64,000 nucleotides of DNA from Fasciola hepatica (lineage: Eukaryota > Platyhelminthes > Trematoda > Plagiorchiida > Fasciolidae), in the NCBI GenBank assembly GCA_948099385.1, contig CANUEZ040000067.1:20292501-20356500 (forward strand), read 5' to 3'. The notes under the pieces are model-generated. The model had not been told where the DNA came from, did no database searches, and saw nothing but the letters and a program-made list of their open reading frames with translations. Shown here piece after piece: positions 25,134 to 37,744 of this stretch. The position numbers and the translations under genes were made by a program. Positions within the stretch are counted from its first letter, which is position 1; every line of letters begins with the position of its first letter.

Positions 25134-25200
25134 TGTATCACTGGAATAGTGCTTGCGCATCATTAGATATTCACTTGCGTCATTCGCGTCCGAATGGCCG
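25134..25200 (+). repeat. Fragment related to the 15-16 kb inverted-repeat arm
   Basis: TATCACTGGAATAGTG followed by a diverged match to the next 50 bp of the right arm (CATCATTA, ATTCACTTGCGTCATTC). It shows that the arm sequence is a dispersed repeat with its end at TATCACTGG. Confidence 0.7.
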
Positions 25201-25849
25201 TATCGCTGTAGCTCACCTTGTATGGCAACTGTCACGGCAAAAGGATGGGGAAAGGTGCGATTTCGGCTAAGGATGTGAAGTTTCGGATGCAGAAATACAC
25301 TAGAATGCTTTCTTCGCCTAGAATACCCTGGTTGCATTTTATTGTTCAATCTGTTTACCTTTCGTGGATACAGAGAAGAAAATTTTAAAATATTATCGTG
25401 CTAAAATTAGTTCAGAGGTTGTGAGGGAAACACGACCTTGCAAATTCAGACACGTCACTCTTCCCAACTGACAGCCTCAAACTCGCTGCAGTGTCTGTGG
25501 AAAAAGTCTACTTCTTTCCAGGATGAACGGTGCCACCCTTTCTAAAGTGGCTATGCAAGAAGGAGTTAGCTTACAAAATTTGCAACATACCTGAAGTCTG
25601 CATGCTATCGAACTTGGTCCACAAAGGAATCAAAAGTCTGGACGGTCTTTTATCAGCCGTTTCTCCACCCTGGGTACCCTAAACGCATAGGTGGCAAGAG
25701 ATCAGCCTACCCTGTGGTCAGAAGAAAATTCCCCCTTCTGGCGACATGGAGTTGACCACTAGAATTCTCAGTCCATTCATCTGTCGGAAGAACCTGTCTA
25801 AGTTTCGTACCAGGCTAACAACTCAGAAATCGGAAAAAATTCTCTAGCA

Positions 25850-27159
25850 AGGAAGTCTTGAACTCCTCAAGTCCACCAATTTACCGACAAGTGATGGCCC
25901 AGAGGGCCTACCTTCGTTGGCACTCAAACACGGGACTGGACCATTTTCTGAGCTAATGACTACTGTCGTCTATCATTCACATGGATCGATCTCTATTCCT
26001 GACTGCTGGAGTCTTCTCACAACCACTTTCATACAAAAAGAGTCGAGTAATCAAAAGGCGGACCGTGACATTCCCCCCAGTTGCCATTTCCTCGACGGCC
26101 TTGAAACTGGTTGAACGTGCAGTACTGCAGCGCATTCAAAACACAGTAAAAATTCCACCGACAAATAAAATAGTATATAAATCCCAGCGTCCCAGGATTG
26201 ATGCAGCAACTTGCATAGTCTTTTTCACTGCAAAACCTTTCAACCATTCGTGCGAACTAGATTAGTGTGCCGTTTCTCGATTGCTCATCCTAGTTTTATG
26301 GCGTAACGCTATCCTTGCCTCCTAAAAAAGGAAATCTCCCGTTCGCCCTACTTACTTAAATGGATGAAAGACTGCTTCTTATGAAGAACGCAATACTCCA
26401 AAGTTGAATGAATGTTTTCCAGATGTATCTTAAGCTGTGCCAGTGTTCTAAGAAGCTGTTCTTTCCCTAAATTTGTTCTCTAGTGGCATAAGCGACTTAG
26501 CTGTAATCAATTCAGCCTTGATTTTCAAGCCTATCAGTGGCGTCATTCTGGCCCGGTCGGTCTCCCAGCAGTCGGATTAAGATCATTTAAAGAAAATTAT
26601 CCACACGTGCAAAGCCTTTCCTAAAGGTCTGAACTTCTGTTAAACAATGCCAAATGTCAAATGTGCTTTTTTCCATCTTTATAGAAGTCCGTATTATCAA
26701 TAACTGTAATCCTTCTGCACACGTGGATCATATGAAGGGACCTGCATTGACCTTTACCCATAAAAAATACTGCTGAAAAATTATGCAGATTGCTCAGTCA
26801 AATTCCCAAACTTTGACAGTTCTTTGCTTCGCAGTGTTATTTCTGCCTTCGTACAACGGTGTATATTTCTCGTAATTCCATATTATTCGCCCGCCGTTTT
26901 CCCATGCGTACCGAAAATGGACTGCATCGCTGTAAGCAGATTTATGTGCGTCAGTGATCCTGTTTTCGGCGTAGCCATAAGAGACCTCATATCGGACTTA
27001 TGTGATAAGCACAATGGCAATCACTGCACCTGTCGCGAAGATCATTGCGTATTGGTCATCCCCCCTGCGTTGAGATCTTTCTGTGAGCTAGTCACATCAG
27101 TTGATCTATTCCATATTTCGGCTCCCCCCCAAATCTATCGATGTACAGACCGCTTGTAG
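25850..27159 (+). pseudogene. LINE reverse transcriptase, decayed
   Basis: Non-LTR RT remnant in several frames. 25890-26010 reads SDGPEGLPSLALK and IPDCWS (family: GPDGLP, IP-xWK); 26070-26200 reads FPPVAISSTALKLVERAVLQ (family: RPIsl-s-lKv-E). Motif A and YxDD could not be recognised between 26270 and 26820. 26824-27159 reads IPYYSPAVFPCVPK, comparable to ELYSSPVFFPGPHAK in the LINE at 36-37 kb, so the two are probably related. Upstream 25440-25850 may be linker or endonuclease remnant but shows nothing firm. Stops and frame changes throughout; non-functional. Confidence 0.7.
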
Positions 27160-28990
27160 TTCCCTTCTTTGGACGTGTCTTAACATTGAAGAATGAGGTC
27201 ATATTTGAACTGGTGACCCATTTTCGCGTATGAAAATGATCTTTATTTTTCCTATCGATAGCTAAAAAACCGTTAAAATTTGTTTGAACCAATGGAAAAT
27301 AAAAGGGAAAAAATTTGTTCGTTTTTTATACAACGAAACAGAAGTGATTGAATCCATGGACAAGAGCATTTAATAAAAATGATTTGGCTTTAGTCGATAT
27401 GATTACCATCATCTTTGACGTGTCAAAAACGTTGTACATTCCTATTTGTGCTTCCGTGCTCACACTGTGTATGGTATTTTTAAGCAACGTTAAAACTTTA
27501 CATGTGCTCATTGCTGGCCTGATAAGATACATCTAAAGGACAATTTTATCTTTGTGGTTTTGCGCCATTATTCAACTTCTGGGTGACTTCATCGTACCGG
27601 GTTTTGCAGACAAAGCATGGCAAGGTAGACGATGATCCTCCATGCACAAACCGTTTCAGGCTGTTCTTTCTTCATTTTTTAGTTCGTGCAAAATAACCGA
27701 AACTTCCTTGGCCTTTCCTTTTTTACTACCTCAGTTCTGCCTTTCTAAGTAGCATCTCCTTTAGATTTGTCTTTCTAATGGAAAGGTTTTATTCTAAGTT
27801 TCTTTCAGAGTAAGACGACACCTGTGTTAATTTACCGACTAACTACGCAAGTTTCGTATGAACAAATACGCAGTCCACCCTCCTCCCTTCAAACCTAACT
27901 CGTCCAGGGAATCTCATTTTCATTTCCTCCACAGCTACTTGAAATCTGTGATAGGTTAATTGCCACCATCGTCTTTAACTTTATGTCTCATTGAAATCAA
28001 ATACTTGATTGACCATACTATTGAATGATTGAATTTGTAAATTTGATGACATCACGTGGGTTCGTAGAATAAGATTCACCTCATCACTTTGCAATAAAAC
28101 CTGTTTTTCCATGCATCCTTCGAGTATTGCATGAAATTTTCCTAGTGACAACGAAGTACCGTACGAAAATTGTGAGTTCTAATTATTTAGTTAACGAAAT
28201 AAACCAGAATCCCGGCCGAAAGCAGACTTTTATGCTCATCTACAGGGAGAAAGGCATGTTTCAGACGAAAAATCGGACATGATACAGCTCTAATTTGGCC
28301 GATCAGCTGATTTCGTCTGACGCAAAGGAAAGTGGGTTATAAATCCAATCCATGGGGCAACTTGCTCCATAATTTGTGAATAGATTTTTCTGACTAATAA
28401 GTAACGAGATCAATATGGAGAGAAATAATTCTCATGTTACACGGCTACTTGATTGTCGAAGACCGACGCGTCTTAATCCAAGTTGGTGAGACTACGTTCG
28501 CGAATGGCCTTCCTTCTGTGTAGCATAATCAGTGTCTGTTCCGAACACTATTTAGTCCCCACTTTAACGAACAGTGCATTGCTAATTAAGGGCAGTCCTT
28601 TATTTTATTGAAGTGAGTGGAGAAACCAAATCCTTATCACTTGATCAGAGGTTCACAGAAATACCTCAGGTGTATGGTCTGTACGCATATATTACACAGT
28701 CCTTTGAAAGTGGTCTTTGTGCGACCCAGTGCATACCTTCTTCTGAGTTCATTTTATCCGGATGTGTGGCTCAAAAACTCCTTGCAACTGGATTTCTGTC
28801 AAACGTGTGCATCAGCAAGGCACGCGTGCTTGACGAACGCGCCAGACAAGCAATCAAACACAGACGATATCAAGCAAAATAGCTTAGGATTAAAACTACT
28901 TAATAAATGTGAACGAAGCACAGGTATTGTCTCAACTTATGAGTATGGACTTCTGATGGGCACGCTTTGTTGTCTCAGATTACAAAATTA
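27160..28990. other. Unassigned DNA
   Basis: No domain, RNA gene or repeat recognised. Overlapping frames at 28613-28991 on the plus strand have no recognisable content. Confidence 0.4.
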
Positions 28991-28999
28991 ACACAGAAC

Positions 29000-29200
29000 T
29001 ACATAAGTTTATCAATATGAGTAGTACGATATTGTATCTGGGTGATAGGAGAAAATCTCCTTGGAAGCACACGACCGTTTTCGCGGTTGTTGCCGCTTAT
29101 CAGGTTTGCGTAACCGATACTCTAAAAATGGACTCGCCGTCCATTCACGCTCCATTCGATTCAAATGAGTTTTGAGCTGTGTACATAAGTTTCTACCTAC
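29000..29200 (-). repeat. Hammerhead repeat family 2, copy with near-complete fold
   Basis: Minus strand core within 29063-29112: helix I CGCAAAC/GTGTGC with one mismatch, CTGATAA, helix II GCGG-CAACAA-CCGC (perfect), GAA, AACGGT, C. The conserved G8 is A (GATAA for GATGA), a base required for catalysis, so this copy should be inactive. Downstream CCCAGATAC and TACTACTCATAT are shared with the copy at 24.8 kb. Confidence 0.7.
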
Positions 29201-29559
29201 GAATACCATCATTTATTAGCGCAGCAAAGAATCAGAGGTCAACTGGAGTAAACTTCTAACAAATAATGTTGTTACTCGAGGTTCTGCTGTACCCTAACTA
29301 AGTCACCAGACTTGAACTATTTACAGAAGGAATTTTTCAGTGCTTCAAGATAGACAATACTTGTACGTCTCTAATCATGCTGTGGAAGAGTGGCAAACGT
29401 GTGAGTCTTCGTGCTTTATTCCAGCCTATTTCTAAATCCAGTGCTTCTACTCCTAGTCTAATGAGACCAAGAGGAAAACCGGAACTTTTCGATTGTCTCA
29501 GGTACTGAAATATGTAAAATGTAGAAATTTAGAAGAGGTTTTCAAATAATTGATTTATA

Positions 29560-29720
29560 GGTAGGAGGGCAAGGCTTTTTTGACGCACACGATCGGTTTC
29601 ACTGTTATAGTGGCTCATTAGTTATGCGTGTCCGAAACTCCTCCATTCACCCTTACGATAGTACACCTCGTCGGTGTTGATCTTCAAAAATCTAGTTAGT
29701 GCTTCCGAACTGTGGGTGAA
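29560..29720 (-). repeat. Hammerhead repeat family 2, second minus-strand copy
   Basis: Minus strand core within 29582-29632: helix I CACGCATAA/GTGTGCG (seven pairs with one wobble), CTAATGA (G5 changed to A), a decayed helix II, GAAACCGATC. It lies about 520 bp from the preceding copy in the same orientation. Confidence 0.65.
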
Positions 29721-29983
29721 TACTCATTTGAGCAGAATCAAATGTGGTTTCGCAGGTGTTATTCGCTGAGAGTTTTATGAGGGTCAGTTGCAACTAACCT
29801 TAAGAATGACTTCATTGTGGACTCTTCTGAGAAGAACATAAACTTATATTCCTGGTGTCCAAATTGAGTTGTTGCGAACCTGGTTTCAGAATTTTCAGAA
29901 TACAGAACTAAGCCATGTTTTCACTGGATTTCAGACTTGATAAGCCTGCAAATTGTCCTGAGTGTCACGGAGGCACGATGTAT

Positions 29984-29984
<1 letters not shown>

Positions 29985-30024
<40 letters not shown>
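29985..30024. repeat. (AT)n microsatellite
   Basis: Alternating AT tract of about 40 bp; open frames across it encode only Ile-Tyr repeats. Confidence 0.95.
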
Positions 30025-30029
<5 letters not shown>

Positions 30030-30104
30030 GGATAATATATTTTCACTTTATCCGTTATACAGCAAAGTTCATTATTTTTGAAAGGGTGTTGAGGCCAGTA
30101 AAAT

Positions 30105-30190
30105 CTGACTGGTAGTGGAGTGGTTCGAACCAGGGACGACGAGTTACAAAGCCTGCGATTAAGCCCGTCTGACCACTTCCAGTCAAGTAA
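30105..30190 (-). repeat. tRNA-like SINE head
   Basis: Minus strand: GTGGTCAGACGGGC resembles an A box, and TGGTTCGAACCAC contains a B box, 40-45 bp apart. The ends GACTGG and CCAGTC can pair. T and anticodon arms are imperfect, so a tRNA-derived promoter is more likely than a tRNA gene. Confidence 0.6.
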
Positions 30191-30199
30191 CACTATAGT

Positions 30200-32995
30200 G
30201 TTTCCCCAAATGGCTGCATCCTATTGACCACAGCGGGTACACCTGACTGATGAAACATTTCGTCTATTGGTCTGGTCAGCATAGTTGTCGAACGGATTCA
30301 ACTTTTGTGCATCAGTAAGTCAGTGTAAAATCCTGATTATCGAATCATTTACAGAAAAAATATTCAGAAACGGGACACATTCCAGACGGAATCTGACGCG
30401 AATGTCTGTTACAAAACATTTTTGTTTTTACAGGCAAAATGTTGCAATATATCATCGCAAATAAGTCTACTTTAGGATTAGCCTAGAGTAGACGCTAACC
30501 TACATATATGTCACTTGGAAATGGGGCAGAAGGTTGATAGGGCAAATAAAGTAGTATAATTCGAATTGCTTTTCTGGGGCTGCGTAAAATCTATGAAGTG
30601 CAACTAGTGAGGCGTGTATTCTGTGGGAAGGTCAAAACCATGTGACCTGTTTGCGCAAGCCGATCTACAACATTCCAGGAGACTGATTGAACTGCGAACA
30701 GGAGAGACACAAACTGTGATTCTATAGGCTGATGCAAATCTGTCCAATTTATATGTGCGCCTATGCATTGCGATAACAAATCAGCCATCCGTTTTAAGTG
30801 CCAGTTTTCCACCTGGTCATTCAATTGCATTTTCCAAAAAATTACTTCGCTTGAAGTACAGCTTCAATAAAGGTTTCTTTAGGAATATGCCCCCGGTAGA
30901 CGCCTAAAACTATCCTATAATTAATAAAAAAGTGAACAAGGTAGAGTTTACTGATGTGCTTGTTAAATCGTTTTCGGAGTAGTGTAGAAATGTTTAGTTT
31001 GATAACCTCAGAGTTCAGAATCAGTTCATGGTTATATTTAGATTAACTAACTAGTTCACGGAATTCGTAAACCTGCCAGTGTCTAGCATACGTGATAGGT
31101 CACTGTTTGGAGTTTACAGAGCTACGATGAAACATTTTATTTGTGGCATGGATAATAGAATTCCTGACCTTACTTTCAGTGTAACCAATTGTGTCTGCAT
31201 CATCGTTGGAATAAATGTTCAGATCTATTACGATGAGCTTCTGACGATCTCGTAGGATTGCCCCTTTTTCGTTCAGGTGGTCCACCGTTTCCGTGTACTT
31301 TCCACGTGATTGTTCAATCAGATAGTGTGCGGCCAACACATGTCCAATCACCGACGATGTTGGTAAATTGTCTCTTTTTATCCATACATCACTGGTTGTT
31401 GAGCTCGCGTGAAATTCCAGTCGGAATTTGTTTAGTGGTTTGATTTATTAACACTTTCTAAGTTTTAGGCTGATTGAATAAATGAATACATTGTTTTGGT
31501 GCGCGGTGTTTAGAGAAACAACTGGCGAAGCTCGCATTATATGTAGGCGGAAAGATGTGAACTACGATACTCGCACAAACGTCAAGCGCATATGGATATG
31601 GTAACATCATCTCTAAGCATCGTATTTGAACAAGCGGGTCGCTTTCACTAATGAAGATAAACTGTTTCCGGGCAATGCGCTTTGAGTATTTCCTCCTGTG
31701 GATTATTGTTTTTAGCTAGTCGTCACTCACTTTAGGTCAGAACTTTAAAGAAGCGCCAAGGCAAGACAAGTGAAAAGTTGTTCAACAGGCTAAAGTATTA
31801 CAAACATCTTCGAGTAGATGTTTGCATTGAACCTCCAGGGATTTAAGCAGCTATCGACAGATTATAATCGATGAGCTTGGTGTTTAATTAGCACACGTGT
31901 CACCATCAATAGAGGTTAGATCGGCCGTGCGATCTGACGGCGTCAGCTCCGCAGGTGCTGAAACGTTTGCGACCTAAGCACCGAACTCAGAGATCAAAAG
32001 TTGCTGAGCACCATCAACCAAATGGACAGAAAACACCAATTTTTAAAAGCGTTGAGAATTTCAACAACTCATTGCCTCCAATTTTCATTATTTGTGATGA
32101 AATCACTTTTCGGAAGGACGTACCTCATATAAATTGCTTCTGTTTCTAACACTGGTCTCCTTCTGGGTTTCGGTGGAGCTTCTCAGCTTCATCAAAATCT
32201 AGTAAACCTGTGGAAATTCTTGAACCAGATCTCCTAATATCCCATTATTCGGCAAATATGACAGGTGGTAATAGCCTAAAGTAGGCTTCTGTGTCTGTAC
32301 TGTCATGCATTATAAGCTGAGTTGTTCCATAGCTTTATCAAGGCGTGCCATTATCACTCAAAGAAGAATTAGTAAATGTGTTATGGTAGTGCATCCACCT
32401 ATCAGTTTCTGTAATTCAGTCCATTTTCTAGATATATTTGAACGAAGCATATGCCCCTCCTGCTTGGATTATTTGCTATCGAAAATGCGCATGCTTTACT
32501 GTAGTCAGACCTATAGGTAAAAGATGTGCTAATGAATAGCTTTCAGCTGACACTCCACAACCATTTAACAGCCTTCAACAGCAATGTAACTCAGTGAGAA
32601 GACGGTAACGAAATAAGCAGGCATCCTAGTTCACCGGTCGTTATATGTGAGCTGAAGGGTAGCTGACAAGTATTGTTTTATGAAATCACGGGAATCACAC
32701 TTTCCACCCTACTTGTTGAGACAGTATAACCAATGCGGCTCCACCATCACAGTTGTGAGATGAAAGATCACCATGATAAGACCATCTTCTCCAGTATTAT
32801 CATTAGTTTCAAGTCACATTTTTCATAATTTGGTGGCCTGGTAAATTATTTCATCAGCGAAAGATACTAGCACTTTCAGGAATCTGTTTTGAAGAACTCT
32901 TACAAAGTGGTGATTATATCAGGTGAAATTCAGATCAGGTTCATAAATTATGGACAATTCCTAAATGCGCGGATAATTTAGTGTCCATTGAAGCA
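30200..32995. other. Unassigned DNA
   Basis: Short frames only; nothing recognised on either strand. Confidence 0.4.
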
Positions 32996-33190
32996 GTCAG
33001 TCAGTCATTATGCGGTTTCAAACATCAACTCATCACTGAAATCTGCGGAAGCACTGTACAACTGTTTCATTCTTGTTAGGAATCATCAACGGTGCACATC
33101 CATTAAGCCGCCACGGAGACTCGAACTCGAAGTGGACGACAGTGAGCCAAACACTTTAACCACAAGGTTATCTCTGGGTGGCTCTCAGCA
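32995..33190 (-). mobile_element. tRNA-headed SINE with damaged hammerhead
   Basis: Minus strand: head with CTTGTGGTTAAAGTG (A-box region) and GTTCGAGTC (B box), then the core at 33095-33051, then a partial body and tail. C3 of the core is T (TTGATGA) and helix I has one mismatch, so cutting is not expected; GAAAC and the GUA triplet remain. Head, spacing and body match copy A at 12 kb. Confidence 0.75.
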
Positions 33191-33384
33191 TCCAAGCTAC
33201 ATGATATAACACACTTTGTTCACTGGCACTGAAAGGTAGCAACCCATTTCCTGCACGGCGATCGAATCCTTTGATGGACTACTTCTCTGTAGTGGCCTAA
33301 GTACGACGAATCCATTCTGTTATGAACAACCTGCAAAGCCTAGCTTCTACGTGTATAGGAGTAGTATACGAGGCATAGACGAGC

Positions 33385-33450
33385 TGAGCTTTGAAACGGC
33401 ATGATGAATCACAATGTAAAAATCTAATTTTTTACTACTCATATGCACAA
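33385..33450 (+). mobile_element. SINE tail fragment
   Basis: GAGCTTTGAAACGGCATGATGA followed by TCTAAT and TTACTACTCATATGC matches the 3' tail of the SINE family. It faces away from the minus-strand copy 200 bp to the left, as at 12 kb. Confidence 0.6.
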
Positions 33451-33454
33451 GGAT

Positions 33455-35980
33455 ATCTTAGGAAGTTTAGTTACGTTAACCTCGGAAGTCGAGGTCAGGG
33501 ATTGATAAATGACCACAAATCAGTGCAACGTAAATGCAGATGCAAGGGATAACATTCAGCTATTCAGTAAATAACTGATGTAAAATATAAATGCCGATGG
33601 AAACAGTGCAGTCAAGATATCAGTTCCGTCGCGCCGTTAGGTCAGTGAAGTCAAATTCTTTTGAGCCTTGAGGAGAATGATTTTATCGAACTGTAAACTC
33701 TTTCCCATATGATAGACCATTTTCTGAGTTCTTCGTTTTATGAAGAGTACAGTCATTTGGCTAGTGTGAATCGAAAAAGAGAACAGTAGGTAGGACTTCT
33801 CTATCTTGTTTAGCAATGACAACAATAACATAACCCTGCAAGTGCACATTTCGAGGAATGTAGGCGGTAAAAATAATATCCTTGTGATGAGTGACTGCCT
33901 TGAACATGCACAAGTATCTGCCAAAGAAATGTATCGAAGATAAGTGAATCCCATCAATTCCATATAGCTAACTTCCATTAAGCCATATCAACCGATATCT
34001 TCCTCGTGCTCACTACTCAGCCCAGTCTGTTTCGTGCTCGGTGATCCGTTGTTCCGAGAACGTTATTTCCTCTTTTCACTATTAAATGGAGAAATCTGAT
34101 TTCATAATAAAAATTGGCGTATTTACCACCCATTCAGTGGCAGTGAATGACACAATGAAGTAAAACCCAAAAACGGTTAGGTGATGTGTCAGGACCGAGC
34201 GATATTCAGAGTGTAGCGAAAAAATGACGCGTCGTATGATGTGCTTCGAATCGGAATAACGGAACACAAGAGAAAATAAAAATGCAGGCCTTCCGAAAGG
34301 ACTCTTTAGTGGAACTAGATTGGTATCCGGTGATCGCTCTTCATGTCGTGGTCGACGGGCATAGTAAAGAGCAGGACAACTCTGAAATCCTCGAACTCTG
34401 ATTGAATTTATGCACTGGGTGGTTGTTTGGCTAAACTTTGGAAGTTAACACCGGCCATGTATATTCATCCGAAATAACCGGGCAGAGATTCCCGGAATCC
34501 GGACCGCAGTGGTATCACTGACGCATAAGCAACCCCAAAGTCATAAGGACAATTGATCACGTACCGATGATTCTGATAAACGGAGCAGGTGCGACCCAGA
34601 ACCAACTAGTCTAATCGATTAATGATAAAGCATGCACACACACAAACCAGACTGATTCGTCTGAGGGATATGATTGTAAAATGGCCTTGGAAATGGTTAC
34701 TCGTGTTGGTTGATTATAATCTACACATTTGGTTTTCTGGCTTTTGGTATCTTTTATTCGTTTTATCTTCATTTACTTCCTTCTATTACTTGCTATTGGT
34801 AGAATATTCCAGAAACTCGATCGAGACCAACAAGAGGCTGCTAACTGACAAGGGGACCAGGGGTGGGGTGGGGGAGCAGGATTTACACCCCATAAAGAAG
34901 AGTGGATGACCGGATGACCAGCGCCGTTGGATCAAATTAGATTGTTTGGTACGGAATTCCCATCTTACTGAGAATCTCGGTTTGAGATTTTTGTAATGCC
35001 AATTCAGCTGGCTTTGCCTCCATTCTAGATGTAATTCACCCGTCAGTATATCAGGTCCTATCCTAATTATTCTTCAGTTGAGTAGCACGTTTTATTCTCA
35101 TGTCTTTTACTAAAAATCAGCTTTCTTCGGGGTTCATCTCATCTGACCCGATTGTAGAATCACAAATTTATCCATTTTACTGCTGCTCTTAATTAGATAT
35201 GATCAAGAAAAACTAGGTCTAACCACTAGGAAACGGTCAACCGAGCATTTTTTTCCTGACCCCCCGGTGAAAAGTTTAGAAGAAAGCAATGAACAATGTG
35301 ATTATTTCAACAGCATTTGAGAAGAAGAAAAAAACGGTCCGCAGGTATTATGAAGATCAAAATGCCACCTTCACGCTCCACACATAGTCATTTGTATAGC
35401 AGAACAAATAAACAAGTCTACGTTTTGCAATACAACAACCCGGTGGTGAGCCTCGCGAGTACCTTCACAGATGATTGCAACAGGGACTAGCTTTTATCCA
35501 ATAAATCATAAAATAACACATAAATCAAATTAGCGCATACTAAAATACGAACTACGCACATTATCTGGTTTTTGAAGTAAAAATATAGGAACAACTTACG
35601 AAGTTCAGTGTTTAAAATAGTTCACAACAGCGTACCAAAGCAGCTTTCAACCAGGTAATTGTTGGGTTGAAAAACGATGTTTATAAGATGCAATTTTCAA
35701 CTTCACGTGGCTCCATTAAAGCCCGTCACATTATTCTAGAACTAGTTTTTGCGAATCAGGAAAAATACCGTCGGTGAATCACCTGTGTCTTTCCATGCTA
35801 AGTCTAATTTCATTCACCAGTTCAAGTATATGTACACATCCCATTGCGTTGGAAGAATGGAGTGGTACCTACGTAAAGGAGAACTTTGGATGTCCATCAA
35901 ACATTTAAATGGTATCTCCACAACACTTTCCTCCCCAAACGTTACTGTTTAAAATCTAAATCGCGGCTTTTACACACAGT
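33455..35980. other. Unassigned DNA
   Basis: Nothing recognised. The plus frame 34622-34909 is hydrophobic but has no family signature. Confidence 0.4.
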
Positions 35981-35984
35981 TGCG

Positions 35985-37570
35985 TTGTTCGTTGTCCACT
36001 TGTACCAACTTTCTATCTTGTCATAGCCTTACCGGCCCCGTCTCCCGCAACACATCCCCGCAAGCTGCTCACAGAGAGCCGTCAAACCTCGTGCGCGAAA
36101 AGTCCTGCGGAGCCGATAATCTTTCCGCAGTTGTACTAAAGCTATGTGCACAAATAATCCCACCAGTCACGACAAGTATTTAGTCACTGCTTGTATTGGA
36201 AGAAGATTCCCGACTGTTGGAGATAAGCTTCCTTCCCACCTGTGTCCGAGAAAAGACACAGGGAAATTCCGTCCGATTGCCTGTATCTCCATCGCATTAA
36301 AGGTGTTTGAGAAGTTATTACCTCAGAATCTATTCAGTGATTTGCCAATATGGGACATAAACCAGTTCGCCCACAGCCGCTACTGCTCTACCCTGTGTGA
36401 CTCATAATGCCTTGTCGTCGCTGGACAAGAAATCAAAAGCTGCGCGTACCTGGTTCCTGGATTACAGTGATGCATTTAACAGTGTTGATAGACGAAACCT
36501 TCTCGACATGCTCTCGAATAACGGAATATAACCCTCACTCAGTCGACTTTAGTCTGATTATTTCTCTAGTGTGCAACAGTTTACAAGATACGGTGCAAAA
36601 CCTCTTCCATCTCTATTTCGAACCAAGACGTACTACAGGTCGCAATCCTCTCCCCTTTTCTATTCTCCGCCTACATATCTTCCGTGCCTGTCAGTGACCG
36701 TTCCTTCATTATAAAGTATGTAGATGATGTTGTTATTGGGTTACCCCATCATGATGCATCAGTTACACCTGAGCTCCCGTCAAGTCTCTTAGATGTTGAC
36801 TATTGGCCCAAAGCCCATAATCCAGGCTTAAATCCCTGTAAATGCTCAGATGTTGCCCTTTCTCTTCTCAAAGGCTCTAAGTATGTGAACTTCCTGGAAT
36901 CCTGTAAAGACGTTCGCCGCCAGCTATCGATTAAATACCTTGGGATCACAATCACCCATAACCTTTGTCGGACGGAACATGTTTCCTGCTTTTTCACAAA
37001 AGTGAGAAGACCAATCTATTACATTTCGTACCTGAAAGCAATGTCTGTACCCCCTTATATCATTCAGCTTTATGTCCTTATGTGTTTATTACCTCACGAG
37101 TTGTATTCTTCTCCCGTCTTCTTCCCTGGCCCACATGCTAAAGATTTCACCACAATAAAAAGACCTCTCAAGAACTTATCCTATTTAAGTGATATACCTC
37201 GTACTGCTCCTGCACACTCCATTATATCCCAACACTATAAAATGTGCAAAAGATTCGCCCAGAGAATTCTGAATGACTCACTCCACCCGCTTCACAGGGA
37301 CCTCGGCATGTGTGCTTCCTCCTCTTCCACACGCAATAATTATCAAATGATTTATGCAAGCACGACTGCCTACCGGTCCTCGGTTGTCCCTTACCTCGCT
37401 CGATTCTTATGTAATCCAGCAAACATCGACGCTGAACTTAGGCAACATTTTTTGTCTTAGCTTCCAAATCACCCCTTAACATTGTGTTGTTTTGTTATTG
37501 TATCTGTCACTTTCTTTTTTGTGTAACTGCCGTGAGTATAACCGGGAAGCATGAAGAAAATACTTTACTT
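35985..37570 (+). pseudogene. LINE reverse transcriptase with long open 3' segment
   Basis: Non-LTR RT. Pieces in order: SCGADNLSAVVLKLC, KDTGKFRPIACISIALKVFEK, FLDYSDAFNSVDRRNLL (motif A, from 36454), then a 258-codon open frame (36684-37460) with KYVDDVVIG (YVDD at 36717-36728), a KYLGITI block and SPVFFPGPHAKDFTTIKR. Catalytic aspartates of motifs A and C are present, but at least three frame changes and several stops separate the parts. The open frame ends at TAG 37458-37460; the 3' tail runs to about 37570 and ends with TACTTTACTTGACTTGA. The start of the open frame is a GTG, so it is only an uninterrupted remnant. Related to the LINE at 25.9-27.2 kb. Confidence 0.85.
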
Positions 37571-37599
37571 GACTTGAATGGCTGAACAAAATCCGGTTT

Positions 37600-37740
37600 G
37601 GCTACATGGAGCCATGGGCGAACCGACAGAATCGGACACGCGTACCTGATGAGCGTCAGTGATCGCGAATTCGGTCAGGTGGTGTCGAGAAACTTTAGCA
37701 GCTCATTTTGCGCACTACTTATTGCAAAACGTTCAGTATT
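37600..37740 (+). repeat. Hammerhead repeat family 2, plus-strand copy
   Basis: Core at 37646-37676: CTGATGA, helix II GCG/CGC, GAA, TTCGGT, C (triplet GUC). The base after GAA is T instead of A, breaking the A15.1-U16.1 pair. Distal helix I GACAC/GTGTC survives. Downstream GCGCACTACTTATTG corresponds to the family tail. Confidence 0.65.
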
Positions 37741-37744
37741 CAGC

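Noticed and set aside
30247..30275. CTGATGAAAC as a possible hammerhead
   Set aside because: No helix II can form between the boxes.
34622..34909. Hydrophobic plus frame suggesting membrane segments
   Set aside because: T-rich DNA gives such frames by chance; no family features.
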